64,000 bases of DNA, from assembly GCA_003666485.1 (NCBI GenBank), contig CP032931.1, positions 2,852,001-2,916,000 on the forward strand. Reading direction: 5' to 3'. The DNA comes from Levilactobacillus brevis (GTDB lineage Bacteria > Bacillota > Bacilli > Lactobacillales > Lactobacillaceae). Below the pieces are notes generated by a model. That model saw nothing but the letters and a program-made list of their open reading frames with translations, did no database searches and had not been told where the DNA came from. A program made the position numbers and the translations under genes. This document shows, piece by piece, positions 39,668-49,400 of the stretch (its first letter is position 1; each line of letters starts with the position of its first letter).

Positions 39668-40849
39668 TCAGACGGCCTCTTCTGGTCGCCCGGCCGGCAT
39701 GCGTTTGAGCGCCTGTTTCAATAGCAATGGTGCTAAAATAGTTGCTAAAATAATCACTAAAATCATGGCGGAGTAATCGCTACCGCCCAACAGACCAGCC
39801 TCGTGACCAATCTGGGCGGTGATCAATCCCATTTCGCCACGGGCAATCATCCCGGTGCCGATGACGGTACTACTGTTGGCATTAAAGCCACTTAGCCGTG
39901 CGCCCAGGCCACACCCAATCAGCTTCGTCACGCAGGCGAGAATCGTTAAGATCACGATGATGCCAAGATTTTCAACCAAGTGATTCAGCGTCATGTTCAG
40001 CCCCACGCTGACGAAAAATACGGGAATGAAAATCGCATTTCCCAACGGCTCCACGTGGTCGGCCAAGACGGCGCGGTACGGCGTGTGGGCTACGGCGATA
40101 CCGGCGAAGAATGCGCCAATCGCACCGCTCAGCCCAACGATATCCGCAATCCAGGCCATCCCCAGACAGATCACCATCGACATGATGGTCACGCTGGACG
40201 CCATGACCAGGCGCTCGCTCAAGTGCATGAGGTACGGCGCAATCCATTTGACCAAGGCGTACGTCCCAACAAAGAAGATGACCTGTTCCAACAATACCAG
40301 GGCCAGCGCCGGATGATTTCCCGCCGTCTGAATCCCCTGGCTCGCTAACAAGCTGATCATCAAGGACAACAAAATCACACCAATGATGTCATCGGCCACT
40401 GCTGCGCCCAGGATCGTGGCACCCTCACGCGTGGTCAGTGCGTGATATTCCTTTAACACGGCCACCGAAATCGAGACCGAGGTCGCCGAGAAAATCACCC
40501 CAATAAAGAGCGACTCCAGCGGGGTAAAGCCCCACCACCAGGACGTCAGCCCCATCAAGGTCACCGGAAAAATCACGCCGGAGGTTGCCACCACGATAGC
40601 TGGGCGCAAATACTTCATCAGTAACTGCAGATTACTCTCCAGCCCCCCGAGAAACATCAAAATCACTACCCCGATATCGGCGAATAAGCTGACTAAACTA
40701 TTTAACTGTACCCAGTTCAGTAGCGCCGGTCCCAGAACAATTCCTACTAGTAACTCACCGATGACTGCTGGCACGCCCAAGCGGTTGGACAAGTTGCCCG
40801 CTAAGGTCGTCAGAATCAAAATCAAACATAACGTTCCTAGAAATGCCAC
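39668..40849 (-). CDS. CPA2 family cation/H+ antiporter (NapA/KefB-like)
   Basis: 393 residues from GTG 40849, which has AAGGAGG seven bases upstream; the longer frame runs through repeat D and is not coding. About twelve membrane segments. VPAVIGELLVGIVLGP and the paired acidic region in AVADDIIGV are typical of NapA-type sodium or potassium/proton antiporters. It lacks a TrkA-N domain. Likely role: pH and sodium homeostasis. Confidence 0.88.
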   Translation of the reverse strand: MAFLGTLCLILILTTLAGNLSNRLGVPAVIGELLVGIVLGPALLNWVQLNSLVSLFADIGVVILMFLGGLESNLQLLMKYLRPAIVVATSGVIFPVTLMGLTSWWWGFTPLESLFIGVIFSATSVSISVAVLKEYHALTTREGATILGAAVADDIIGVILLSLMISLLASQGIQTAGNHPALALVLLEQVIFFVGTYALVKWIAPYLMHLSERLVMASSVTIMSMVICLGMAWIADIVGLSGAIGAFFAGIAVAHTPYRAVLADHVEPLGNAIFIPVFFVSVGLNMTLNHLVENLGIIVILTILACVTKLIGCGLGARLSGFNANSSTVIGTGMIARGEMGLITAQIGHEAGLLGGSDYSAMILVIILATILAPLLLKQALKRMPAGRPEEAV

Positions 40850-40919
40850 GCGGATTCCTCCTTCTTTAGTCTCGCTAATCGTTGCGGTCGGATGGTTCAG
40901 TGCTGCGACGTTGTATGTA

Positions 40920-41101
40920 CTGGCCGCCAGCCGTGGCGCGCAATATGAGTCGTGACGCTGTGGGCGGACGGGCCGAGCCACAGAGCGGTCTCGCCCCTCA
41001 CCTTGGAGCCAAAGAACACGTCTCCAAGGTGCCAGTGTTCTAACCAGCAAGCTGCTAAGAACACTCCCGCGGCTGAACTCATATCTAGCGAACTCTCGGC
41101 T
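40920..41101 (-). repeat. Interspersed palindromic repeat, copy D
   Basis: Reverse-orientation member: starts CTGGCCGCC, then AATATGAGTCGTGACGCTG, ends GCTGAACTCATAT. Inner stems are kept by paired changes (ACCTTGGAGCC...TCTCCAAGGTGCC). It pairs with copy E as an inverted couple about 400 bases apart. Confidence 0.75.
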
Positions 41102-41306
41102 AAACTTGCGGTTGTCAGCAACCGACCGCAACCGCCAACACGACAATCTTGCACCATTGTTTTTAAACAGTAACGGCCATGCCACTGCACAACATATCAT
41201 TACATATACGCCTACACCATACCGGTAGCGGTCACTGGTTCGCTCGTCGATCAACACTGACCACAACAACTAATAAATTCCATCATACGCCAAAATTGGC
41301 CAACAC

Positions 41307-41345
41307 AAAAGCACCTCCTGCTGATTTTCGGAGGTGCTTGTTTTG
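41307..41345. terminator. Terminator between repeats D and E
   Basis: AGCACCTCC...GGAGGTGCTTGTTTT; a similar T run on the minus strand is shorter. No gene ends close by; it may catch read-through from the oxidoreductase gene. Confidence 0.6.
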
Positions 41346-41504
41346 ACTCCTGTCTTAATCGCAGTTTTATGCCGCTACCAGTCAATCGGCTTGGTTAAGC
41401 GGCTGGCCCAATTCGTTTTTCAGAGAACATCGTACGGGAAAGTGGTCAGATTCAACCGCAGTTCAACTGCTGCCAAAGACTAGACCAACTGGCAGTGAAA
41501 CATC

Positions 41505-41731
41505 TTCGTAGCCGGGAGTCCGCCAAATATGAGCTCAGCCGTGGGAGTTCCTTTAGCGGCACGGTTCACGCCGGTTAGGGAACTGGCGACTTTGAGACGC
41601 GGTCTTTCGGCTCAAAGTCGCGGAGACGAGACCGCTCCTTGGCTCGTCCCGCCGCCCACCGCGTTCCGGCTCATATTTGGCGGACGGGAGGCGGATACTA
41701 TCGTGTGTTTTCACACCCGCAACCTTGAGTA
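41505..41731 (+). repeat. Interspersed palindromic repeat, copy E
   Basis: Forward copy starting GTCCGCCAAATATGAGC and ending GCTCATATTTGGCGG. The right tail (ACTATCGTGTGTTTTC...GCAACCTTGAGT) matches the tail of copy A but with about 75 bases between core and tail deleted. Ends just at the stop of the oxidoreductase gene. Confidence 0.8.
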
Positions 41732-41732
41732 A

Positions 41733-43067
41733 TTAATTAAAGTACGTCAAGTCAGAGGCCAGCGTTGGGTAAGCCAGAATCGTCTGGTTGATGTCGGCCG
41801 TGCTCATGTGGTTTTGAATCACGAAGTCCAAGTAGTTGATGACCTGTTCGGCTTCACTGCTTAGCACTGCCGCACCGACGATATTGCCGCTGGTTTGATC
41901 GACGACCACTTTGATTCTAGCCGCTGGGTCGGCCGTCCGCTGATAGCTGTACCAGTGGGTCAAGTCCAGGTCGTTGACGTGGTATTTTTCCGGTGCCGCT
42001 ACAGCTTCAGCCGGCGTCACGCCCAACTGAGCCAGTTGCGTTTTACCGTAGACGACTGACGGGATGACCGGGTAGCTGATGGGGTCAGCATCCCCGTTGG
42101 TCAGCGTATCCGTCAGGTAACGGCCCTCATAGCCGGCCACCGGCGTTAATTTTGGCTGCGGCCGATCGACCACGTCGCCTAACGCAAAGACGTGGTGGTT
42201 GGTCGTCTGCAAACGGCCATTGACCGTAATACCGTGGGACGTCGTGACCACATTGATGCGGTCCAAATGCAGGTCGGCAATCACCGGCGTCCGACCAGCC
42301 GTGGCAAAGACCAGATCAGACGTCCAGGCCTCGCCGCTCGCCGTTGCCAGTTGATACTGATCGTCAACGGCAGAAACGGCGGTGACGTCCGTGTCTAATT
42401 TCACATCGACCCCCTCAGCCGTCAACCGTTCCATCAAGTCGTGGACTAGGTCGCCGTCAAAAGCCCGGAGTGGTCGGTCATTGTGGTGAACCAAATGCAC
42501 ACGACTACCGGCGGCGTTAGCAATCGCTGCCAGCTCGACGCCGACGTACCCGGCACCAATCAACGTGATGTCGGCGGGTAATTGGTCCAGGTCCAAGAAG
42601 TCGTTGCTGGTGCGCAGAAATTCCTTGCCCGGAATGTTGAGTAACCGGGGTTCTTGCCCCGTGGCAATGATCCAATTGGCCGCGTTCAACCGGGTATCAC
42701 CCACGGACAGCGTGCCATCTGTGTTGAAGCTGGCGTTGCCCTCAAAGGTCGCGATATCCGCCGCCTGCAGGCCACTCTTGGTGCCACTCGGAATCTTAGC
42801 CGTGTAGGCCCGTTTCTTCGCCATCAGGGCGGTCCAGTCGATCTGTGGCACACTGGTCAATCCGTGGCCCTGTAAGGCCTCACTGCGACCTTGCGCTTCC
42901 ACGGCGGCCATCAGAATCTTCTTAGGATCACACCCGCGGTTGGGGCAGGTGCCACCCCACAGGTCTTTTTCCACCACCGCCACGCTCATGTCGTTGGCGT
43001 GCAGACCATACGCCGCAGCCAGGCCACCGGGGCCGCCGCCGATAATCACGATATCAAACTCTTGCAT
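41733..43067 (-). CDS. FAD-dependent pyridine nucleotide-disulphide oxidoreductase
   Basis: 444 residues from ATG 43067 (GGAGGG upstream). Glutathione-reductase-like fold: FAD loop IIGGGPGG, redox disulphide GGTCPNRGC, second nucleotide loop GAGYVGVELAA, FAD-binding ALGDV, and a C-terminal dimerisation domain lacking the HxxxxE of lipoamide dehydrogenase. Probably a glutathione or low-molecular-weight thiol reductase, or a related disulphide reductase; exact substrate open. Follows an MFS gene by 56 bases on the same strand. Confidence 0.82.
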   Translation of the reverse strand: MQEFDIVIIGGGPGGLAAAYGLHANDMSVAVVEKDLWGGTCPNRGCDPKKILMAAVEAQGRSEALQGHGLTSVPQIDWTALMAKKRAYTAKIPSGTKSGLQAADIATFEGNASFNTDGTLSVGDTRLNAANWIIATGQEPRLLNIPGKEFLRTSNDFLDLDQLPADITLIGAGYVGVELAAIANAAGSRVHLVHHNDRPLRAFDGDLVHDLMERLTAEGVDVKLDTDVTAVSAVDDQYQLATASGEAWTSDLVFATAGRTPVIADLHLDRINVVTTSHGITVNGRLQTTNHHVFALGDVVDRPQPKLTPVAGYEGRYLTDTLTNGDADPISYPVIPSVVYGKTQLAQLGVTPAEAVAAPEKYHVNDLDLTHWYSYQRTADPAARIKVVVDQTSGNIVGAAVLSSEAEQVINYLDFVIQNHMSTADINQTILAYPTLASDLTYFN

Positions 43068-43123
43068 AGTTGGAACCCTCCATTTCGTCTCATCTACGCC
43101 TTCGAGTTTAGCACGAAACGTCC

Positions 43124-44386
43124 TCAACCTCGCTTAATTTGCTCCGCGGCATCGTGACGGCGAACTAAAATGAGGTTAAAGCCAATGTACACCATGATGA
43201 CGATGCCCGTTACCAGGTAAACCGGACCGGCGGGAAATTTCTGGAAGAACAAGCCGTAAGCGGCGGTCCCGAGGGGCAGGGCCAGTTGCATCAGCGTGCT
43301 AAACGTCGACCCGACGCGCCCCAGCAATTTGGTGGGTACCGTCATCTGCATATACACGGACATCGGCGTGTTGACGAAGGCCAAGACGATGCCAGAGATC
43401 AGTGCTAGCCCAATCAGCCAGCCAATCAGCGTCATCCCCTGCAATGGCGCAATGAAGCAGATACCAATGACGGCGATGACGCCACCGAGGCTCAAGGACA
43501 ACCGCAAGACCGCCATCAAGACATTTTTAAATCTCGGTAGCGCAGTCAGCACGATATTTCCCAATAACACGCCACCGGCAAAGGCACTCAGCACCCAGCT
43601 CAGCCGATTATTGCCTAGATGACGCGTCTGTACCAGCGCATACGGCAAGCCGACGTCGATGGAGGCCAGCAGGAAGTTGAGAAACACCCCCATGGTAACC
43701 ACGGCCTGTAAGGTGAAATGGGTCCGGATGAAGTCGAGGCCGACCCGAAATTGGGCCCACGGCGACTTGGACGTTTCGGTCGGATTCTCCTCATCGACCA
43801 ACGGATGGAATCGCATGCTTAGCGCAATCAGCCAGGTCGTGATCTCCACCACCATTTCGGCCCGGACGATGCCCTCGAACCCAATCCAGGAATACAGCAT
43901 GGCTGCTAAGACGGGCGAAACTAACTGGATGCCAGCCGTCGCCGCTTGTTCAATGGTTGCCAGGGTCTTGACGTGTTCGTCGTTGACCAGTTCGTGAACG
44001 GACGCCATGTAGGTCGTGGTCGTCACCTTGTCCGCACAGGCAATGACCGTCAAAACGATGACCGCCAGCACCATGACGTTACTGACGTGCGGTGCCACCA
44101 GGGCGTACACCCCAAAACTAACGACGACCACGCCCCGACTGGTCAACAGCAACGGTTTGTGCCGCCGGTGGTCGACCAGATTACCAACTGGCACGACCAG
44201 CAGGAGACCGACTAACGGATAAATGATCGACCCCAGGCCAAAACTAATGGCTGAATGTGTGGCGTGCAACAGCATCAACCCCAAGGCAAAACTGAACACG
44301 TCACCACCCAATGTGCCAATGATATCGCTACTAGCCGCCTTCACAATTTGAATGATCGACTGGCGATTTGTAATCTGAATGCCCAC
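43124..44386 (-). CDS. Major facilitator superfamily transporter
   Basis: 420 residues, GTG 44386 with GGGGGTG upstream. Twelve predicted helices in the MFS fold with a charged central loop (DEENPTETSKSPWAQ). Resembles the drug-efflux or enterobactin-exporter (EntS-like, MFS_3) branch of lactobacilli. Substrate unknown. Divergent from the DUF3290 gene. Confidence 0.8.
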   Translation of the reverse strand: MGIQITNRQSIIQIVKAASSDIIGTLGGDVFSFALGLMLLHATHSAISFGLGSIIYPLVGLLLVVPVGNLVDHRRHKPLLLTSRGVVVVSFGVYALVAPHVSNVMVLAVIVLTVIACADKVTTTTYMASVHELVNDEHVKTLATIEQAATAGIQLVSPVLAAMLYSWIGFEGIVRAEMVVEITTWLIALSMRFHPLVDEENPTETSKSPWAQFRVGLDFIRTHFTLQAVVTMGVFLNFLLASIDVGLPYALVQTRHLGNNRLSWVLSAFAGGVLLGNIVLTALPRFKNVLMAVLRLSLSLGGVIAVIGICFIAPLQGMTLIGWLIGLALISGIVLAFVNTPMSVYMQMTVPTKLLGRVGSTFSTLMQLALPLGTAAYGLFFQKFPAGPVYLVTGIVIMVYIGFNLILVRRHDAAEQIKRG

Positions 44387-44522
44387 GGCGACACCCCCTT
44401 TTAATAAATATTCTAATTATACTCTCATTGTTTTTTTAATTAAAAGGTCATTCGCGTCATTTCCCCCATCGGCCAAATTTCGTGATAAACTTATCCCTAG
44501 CAATCATTGAAGGGAGTACACG

Positions 44523-44969
44523 ATGACATTCTATACTTATGGCTATCTCACCACGCATCACAATAGCTGGCAGTACCTGCGAATCGGGCTGATTATCGCG
44601 CTTTTAGCGGTCTTCATCGGCTTATTCGTTTACTACCTCCGACACCGGTGGAACGTCAAATACAAAGATATGAGTATTATAACCGGCACATTAGTTTTAC
44701 TGGTTTTAGGCTTTCAAATCAACGGTCTGGTCTCGTTGCGTTCGGCAACCGAACAGACTGGTGAAATCACAGCGACCGTGCAAAACGTGGCCAAGCAACT
44801 CGATGTGCACCCCAGTAAGCTGGCCGTCAACGCGACCACGACCAATACCAACCTCTTGATCAAGGCCCCCAGCGGCTACTACCGTTTGGATTACAACGCT
44901 GACGGGTCCGCTTACGTGTTGGAGCGCGTCCAGCTACACCGGCCCAAAGTCACCATCGTAAAGGAGTAA
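44523..44969 (+). CDS. DUF3290 family membrane protein
   Basis: 148 residues: short N-terminal segment, two membrane helices (about 20-40 and 50-70), then an extracytosolic domain. DUF3290 proteins nearly always precede a DUF421 gene, as here (3-base gap). ATG with GAAGGGAG upstream. Function unknown; probably a partner of the next protein. Confidence 0.82.
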   Translation: MTFYTYGYLTTHHNSWQYLRIGLIIALLAVFIGLFVYYLRHRWNVKYKDMSIITGTLVLLVLGFQINGLVSLRSATEQTGEITATVQNVAKQLDVHPSKLAVNATTTNTNLLIKAPSGYYRLDYNADGSAYVLERVQLHRPKVTIVKE

Positions 44970-44972
44970 ACT

Positions 44973-45611
44973 ATGTTCGTCTATTCAGATGTCTTTATTA
45001 AATTACTAGTTGGTTTCGTGTTTATGACGCTGCTGATCAACTTCTCTGGCAAAGGCAATTTGGCGCCCACTTCGGCCATCGACCAGGTGCAAAACTACGT
45101 GTTAGGGGGCATCGTCGGTGGGGTCATTTACAATTCCGCCGTCACGCTGATTCAGTTCGTCATCGTCCTGCTGATCTGGTCACTGCTGATTCTGGTGACC
45201 CGCTACCTGAAGATTCACGTGCGCGCCATTGGTAAATTCATCGACGGCGGCCCCATCACCGTGATTCGTAACGGCCAACTGCTGGTCCACAATTGTCTGA
45301 AAGCCAACCTCTCCGCTAAAGAAATCGACTTCAAGCTGCGGACCGCGGGCGTCTATCAAATCAACGACGTGAAGCGGGCCATCGTCGAACAAAACGGGAG
45401 TCTCACGGTATTGCGGCAGGGCGACGGCTCGATTCGCTACCCGGTCATCGTTGACGGTCAGATTGACTACGACGTCTTAGAGCTGATGAGCCACGACGAA
45501 GACTGGTTACTGGCCCAGCTCAAGCAACACGGCGTGCAAAATATTCGCGACGTGTACATGGCGAAATACGAAAATCACCAGTTCGAAATTACCCGTTACG
45601 ACGCTGACTAA
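44973..45611 (+). CDS. DUF421 (YetF-like) membrane protein
   Basis: 212 residues. Three N-terminal membrane helices followed by a cytosolic YetF domain (IDGGPITVIRNGQLL, ...AKEIDFKLRTAGVYQINDVKRAIVEQNGSL). Forms a two-gene unit with the DUF3290 gene. Role unknown, often stress-related in Bacillales. Confidence 0.85.
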   Translation: MFVYSDVFIKLLVGFVFMTLLINFSGKGNLAPTSAIDQVQNYVLGGIVGGVIYNSAVTLIQFVIVLLIWSLLILVTRYLKIHVRAIGKFIDGGPITVIRNGQLLVHNCLKANLSAKEIDFKLRTAGVYQINDVKRAIVEQNGSLTVLRQGDGSIRYPVIVDGQIDYDVLELMSHDEDWLLAQLKQHGVQNIRDVYMAKYENHQFEITRYDAD

Positions 45612-45688
45612 CCCGATTATTTAATTTGTGGGTCAACCTTTAGCCTTAAAAGTGGTACGCTAGGATTAGAGGTAAGGAGATGACCGAC

Positions 45689-46219
45689 ATGGCCGCAGAT
45701 CGTTTAACTGAATATTGGGACGTGTACAACCAGCGTCTCCAACGCGTCGGCCAGCAACAGCGCCAAGACCCCGTTCGTCCGGGCTGTTTTCACTTGGTGG
45801 TCGATGCCTTTATTTTTAATACCGCGGGTGAGGTGCTCTTGCAGCAACGGTCGCCCAACAAGCTGAACTTTCCCAGCTGCTGGGACTGTTCCGTTGGCGG
45901 CTCCGTTGTGGCCGGCGAGACCATCACGGCCGCCATGCACCGCGAAATCACGGAGGAACTGGGTGTGGACATTCCCGTCAGTCCGGCCGACAACTTTTTG
46001 TTGCAGCCGCACACTCACTGGATCGAAGCCTGGTTTGCCTTTCAAACAGACCACGCCTTGACGGATTTCACGATTCAACGTGAGGAGCTCCAACGCGTGG
46101 CCTACTTTGACCGGACTACTGCCCATGACCACCTCAATCAGGTGGGATTCAACGCCTACACGACTGAGCTGAGTCGTGCTTGGGACCACCTCGACCAGCG
46201 TCAACGCGCAGAGGCTTAA
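45689..46219 (+). CDS. NUDIX hydrolase
   Basis: 176 residues from ATG 45689 (AAGGAG nine bases upstream; ATG 45680 abuts the site). NUDIX box GGSVVAGETITAAMHREITEELGV fits GX5EX7REUXEEXGU with the extra Gly. The N-terminal YWDVYNQRLQRVG and WDCSVGG context resembles IPP-isomerase-like NUDIX proteins of lactobacilli, but the isomerase residues are not evident. Followed by a strong terminator. Confidence 0.87.
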   Translation: MAADRLTEYWDVYNQRLQRVGQQQRQDPVRPGCFHLVVDAFIFNTAGEVLLQQRSPNKLNFPSCWDCSVGGSVVAGETITAAMHREITEELGVDIPVSPADNFLLQPHTHWIEAWFAFQTDHALTDFTIQREELQRVAYFDRTTAHDHLNQVGFNAYTTELSRAWDHLDQRQRAEA

Positions 46220-46234
46220 TTGCTATTGCTATGT

Positions 46235-46270
46235 AAAAAGGACCGGGATAGCCATTTTCCCGGTCCTTTT
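46235..46270. terminator. Terminator of the NUDIX gene
   Basis: AAAAGGACCGGG...CCCGGTCCTTTT, perfect stem; also able to end the small minus-strand gene next to it. Confidence 0.88.
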
Positions 46271-46278
46271 GTGTTCAG

Positions 46279-46389
46279 TTAGCGATGCTGCTTGGGTTCG
46301 TAACTTTCCTCACGAAACGCCGCCAGCAAGCTTCCCAACCAGTGTAATGGGGTAAACGTTACGGGAACGTTTTCCGTTTTACCACGCAT
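46279..46389 (-). CDS. Putative 36-residue protein
   Basis: Short frame, ATG 46389 with GAGGAGG seven bases upstream and its stop just before a bidirectional terminator. Sequence MRGKTENVPVTFTPLHWLGS... ends EPKQHR; mixed charge, one weak amphipathic segment (LHWLGSLLAAF). Lies 85 bases after the large surface-protein gene on the same strand. Unrecognised; support comes from the ribosome site and codon composition. Confidence 0.5.
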   Translation of the reverse strand: MRGKTENVPVTFTPLHWLGSLLAAFREESYEPKQHR

Positions 46390-46473
46390 TGTTTTCCTCC
46401 TCGTTTCTTTGGCCAAATCTGCTAACAACGGGCTAAGCCGTCACGCTTACATGTCGCTGTTCTATTCTGCTGC

Positions 46474-49400
46474 TTATTCGTGGTCACGTCGTTTCTTCCA
46501 GCCACTCAGCGTGAAGGCTGCCAGTAACGCGCCGAACCAAGCGAGCTTGGACTGCTGTTCATCCGTTTGCGGTAAGAAGCCGGAGCCACCACCGCTAGTA
46601 CCGCCGCTAGAATGGCCATAGCTACCGGAACCAGAACCTGACCCGCTCCCACCGGAGTAGCCAGAGGACCCGGAACCGCCGTAGCTCATCCCGCTTGGCG
46701 AACTACTGCCACCACCGTAACTACCACCTGTGCTCCCCGTCAAATCATCGGCGTCGGAACCAGTGATTTCTTGATCTTCGGCGTCGTCTTCAACGCCCGT
46801 TTGACCTGTAGAACTCCCAGTTGAGCCACTGCCATTACCGGTCGTGTTGCCAGTACCAGTGCCGGAACCGTTGGTGTTGTCGTTGCCTTGGTTGTTACCG
46901 GTGTTGTTGCCATTGCCGGTACCAGTGTTGTTGTTGCCAGCGTCAGAGCCGTTGGTGTTCCCGGAGCCGCTCCCGTTGTTGCCATTACCAGTACCACTAC
47001 CGGAGCCGCCACCGTTGTTACCACTGCCGTTGCCAGTACCAGAGCCACCTCCATTGTTACCGTTACCGTTGCCGTTGCCAGTACCAGTGCCGCCACCGTT
47101 GTTACCATTACCGGTACCACTGCCGGAGCCACCACCGTTGCCGGTATCGTTTTGGTCGCCCTCGTCAGTGCCGTTGCCGTCGCCGGACCCGCTGCCACCA
47201 GAGCCGTTACCGCCTCCATTGCCATCAGAGCCATTACCGCCTCCGTTGCCATCAGAACCGCTGCCGTCTCCGTTGCCATCAGAGCCGTTACCGCCGCCGT
47301 TGCCATCAGAACCGTTGCCGCCGTTGCCATCAGAGCCGCTGCCGTCTCCGTTGCCATCAGAACCGCTGCCGTCTCCGTTGCCATCAGAACCGCTGCCGTC
47401 TCCGTTGCCATCAGAACCGCTGCCGTCTCCGTCACCATCGCCGTCGCCATCTCCGTTACCAGAGCCGTCTCCACCTTCGGAACCACCAGAGCCTGATCCG
47501 CCGCCAGAGCCGTTGCCGCCGTTACCGCCTCCTGGTCCGGTCACATTACCGTCTCCACCGTTGCCGTCAGAACCATTATTGTCCCCGTCGTTGCCGTCAG
47601 AGTCGTCACCATCGCCGTTACCAGAGCCGTCTCCGCCATCGGAACCACCAGAACCCGATCCGCCACCAGAGCCATTACCGCCTCCGTTGCCACCGCCTCC
47701 CGGTCCAGTCACGTTACCGTCTCCGCCGTTGCCGTCAGAACCGTTATTGTCCCCGTCGTTGCCGCCAGAGTTGTTATCATCCCCATCACCGTCAGAGCCG
47801 TTATTGTCTCCGTCGTTGCCGCCAGAACCTGCATCACCTCCACCGTTGCCGTCAGAGCCGTTATTGTCTCCGTCGTTACCGCCAGAACCTGCATCGCCGC
47901 CTCCGTTGCCGTCAGAGCCATTGTTGTCTCCGTCATTACCACCAGAGCCTTCATCGCCTCCGCCATTGCCATCAGAGCCGCTGTTGTTTCCGTCGTTACC
48001 GCCAGAACCTGCATTACCTCCACCGTTGCCGCCAGAGCCGTTGTTGTTTCCGTCGTCACCGCCAGAACCTGCATCGCCGCCTCCGTTGCCGTCAGAGCCG
48101 TTATTGTCTCCGTCGTCACCGCCAGAACCTGCATCGCCGCCACCGTTACCGTCAGAGCCGTTGTTGTCTCCGTCGTTACCGTTGTTGTTCCCATCGCTGC
48201 CTGACCCATCACCATCATCATCGCCGTCATCGACATCAGTCGCGGCGACATCAAAGACGTGGGTAATTTCCTGTTCAGTTTGGGTAAAGCTCCCGGTCAA
48301 CGATCCTTTAGTCTCCTTGTACGTGAAACCTTCAATGTCTTTAGGTTGCGCGTCATAGGCTTCACCGATACCGCCTTCTAAGACATCATCTTCGGCAATC
48401 GTTTTGCCCGTCGTATCTACGTAATGCACTTTAACCGGCGCGGATTCATCCTTGGGCCGATACTGCTGAACGAACGTCCACAGCACCCGGTCAGGTTTCT
48501 TAGGATCCCGGATTTCCCCCATCATCGCATACCGTTGCTTGGAAACCGTATTGGTCACCTCGCCGTCCGTAAAGTTATCGCTAGGCTTCAACTGTTCTTG
48601 GTAGTGCAGCTTGTCAAATTGCAAACCATCTTGGCCATCAGGCTTGGCCTCTCCACCGCTAAAGTGCACACGGTAGAATGGCTTCGTTGAGATCAAATCG
48701 CCGTTATCCTTATGACGCGTTTCTTCCGTAAACATTAACAGCGCGTATTTATCTAATGACTTGATTTGATAACGCTGATTATCCCGCGTCCGCGTCTTGT
48801 TGGGTAAGCTTCCCACTAATTTGTTGTCGTTTAGCAGGACCGACCGCGTAATGATTTGGTTATCGCTCTTGAAACTATCAAACTGACCTTGACTCAAAAT
48901 ACTAAAATCTTCAATTTGGCAGCCGCTGAGATCCACGTCGCGCAGACTGGTGACACCAGCTAAAACGCGGATATCTGACAGTCGGTTGTTCGGTAATTTC
49001 AGCGTGCGCAGATTCGTTAAGGCACTCAGGGGTCTTAAATTGGTCACGTTCCCGCGCGGCGCGGTCGTTGGATGCTCACCGTAGACGGTGTTTCCTTCGT
49101 GATCATAATTGGTGACGCCACCATCTAAAATCAACGTGTGGAGCTTGGTGGCTAATTCCAGGCCTTCCAAGCTGACCGGCAAACGGCTTTGGACCCCGCT
49201 ACCAATGACGTTGGTCTCATCCACAATGATTTCCGTAATTTCTTTCATGTAGGATGGTTTAATTTCTTCTTCCGTTTTGATGCGCTTCCCCATCTGTTGA
49301 AGCGTTTTCAACACAATCTTACGCAATTCCGGACTGGGCATCCACGACGTAATCGGCACGCGCTTACGGGTGAGTTCGCCATACCTGTCGCTATCTGTCG

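Noticed and set aside
40850-41269. 140-residue N-terminal extension of the antiporter
   Set aside because: It reads through repeat D; the GTG at 40849 has an ideal ribosome site and begins the first membrane helix.
46821-48358. Long plus-strand frames (up to about 500 codons) opposite the surface protein gene
   Set aside because: They mirror Gly/Ser/Asn/Asp repeat codons, giving Pro/Leu- or Arg/Cys-rich nonsense. There is no ribosome site, and the minus-strand frame has a signal peptide and a sorting signal.
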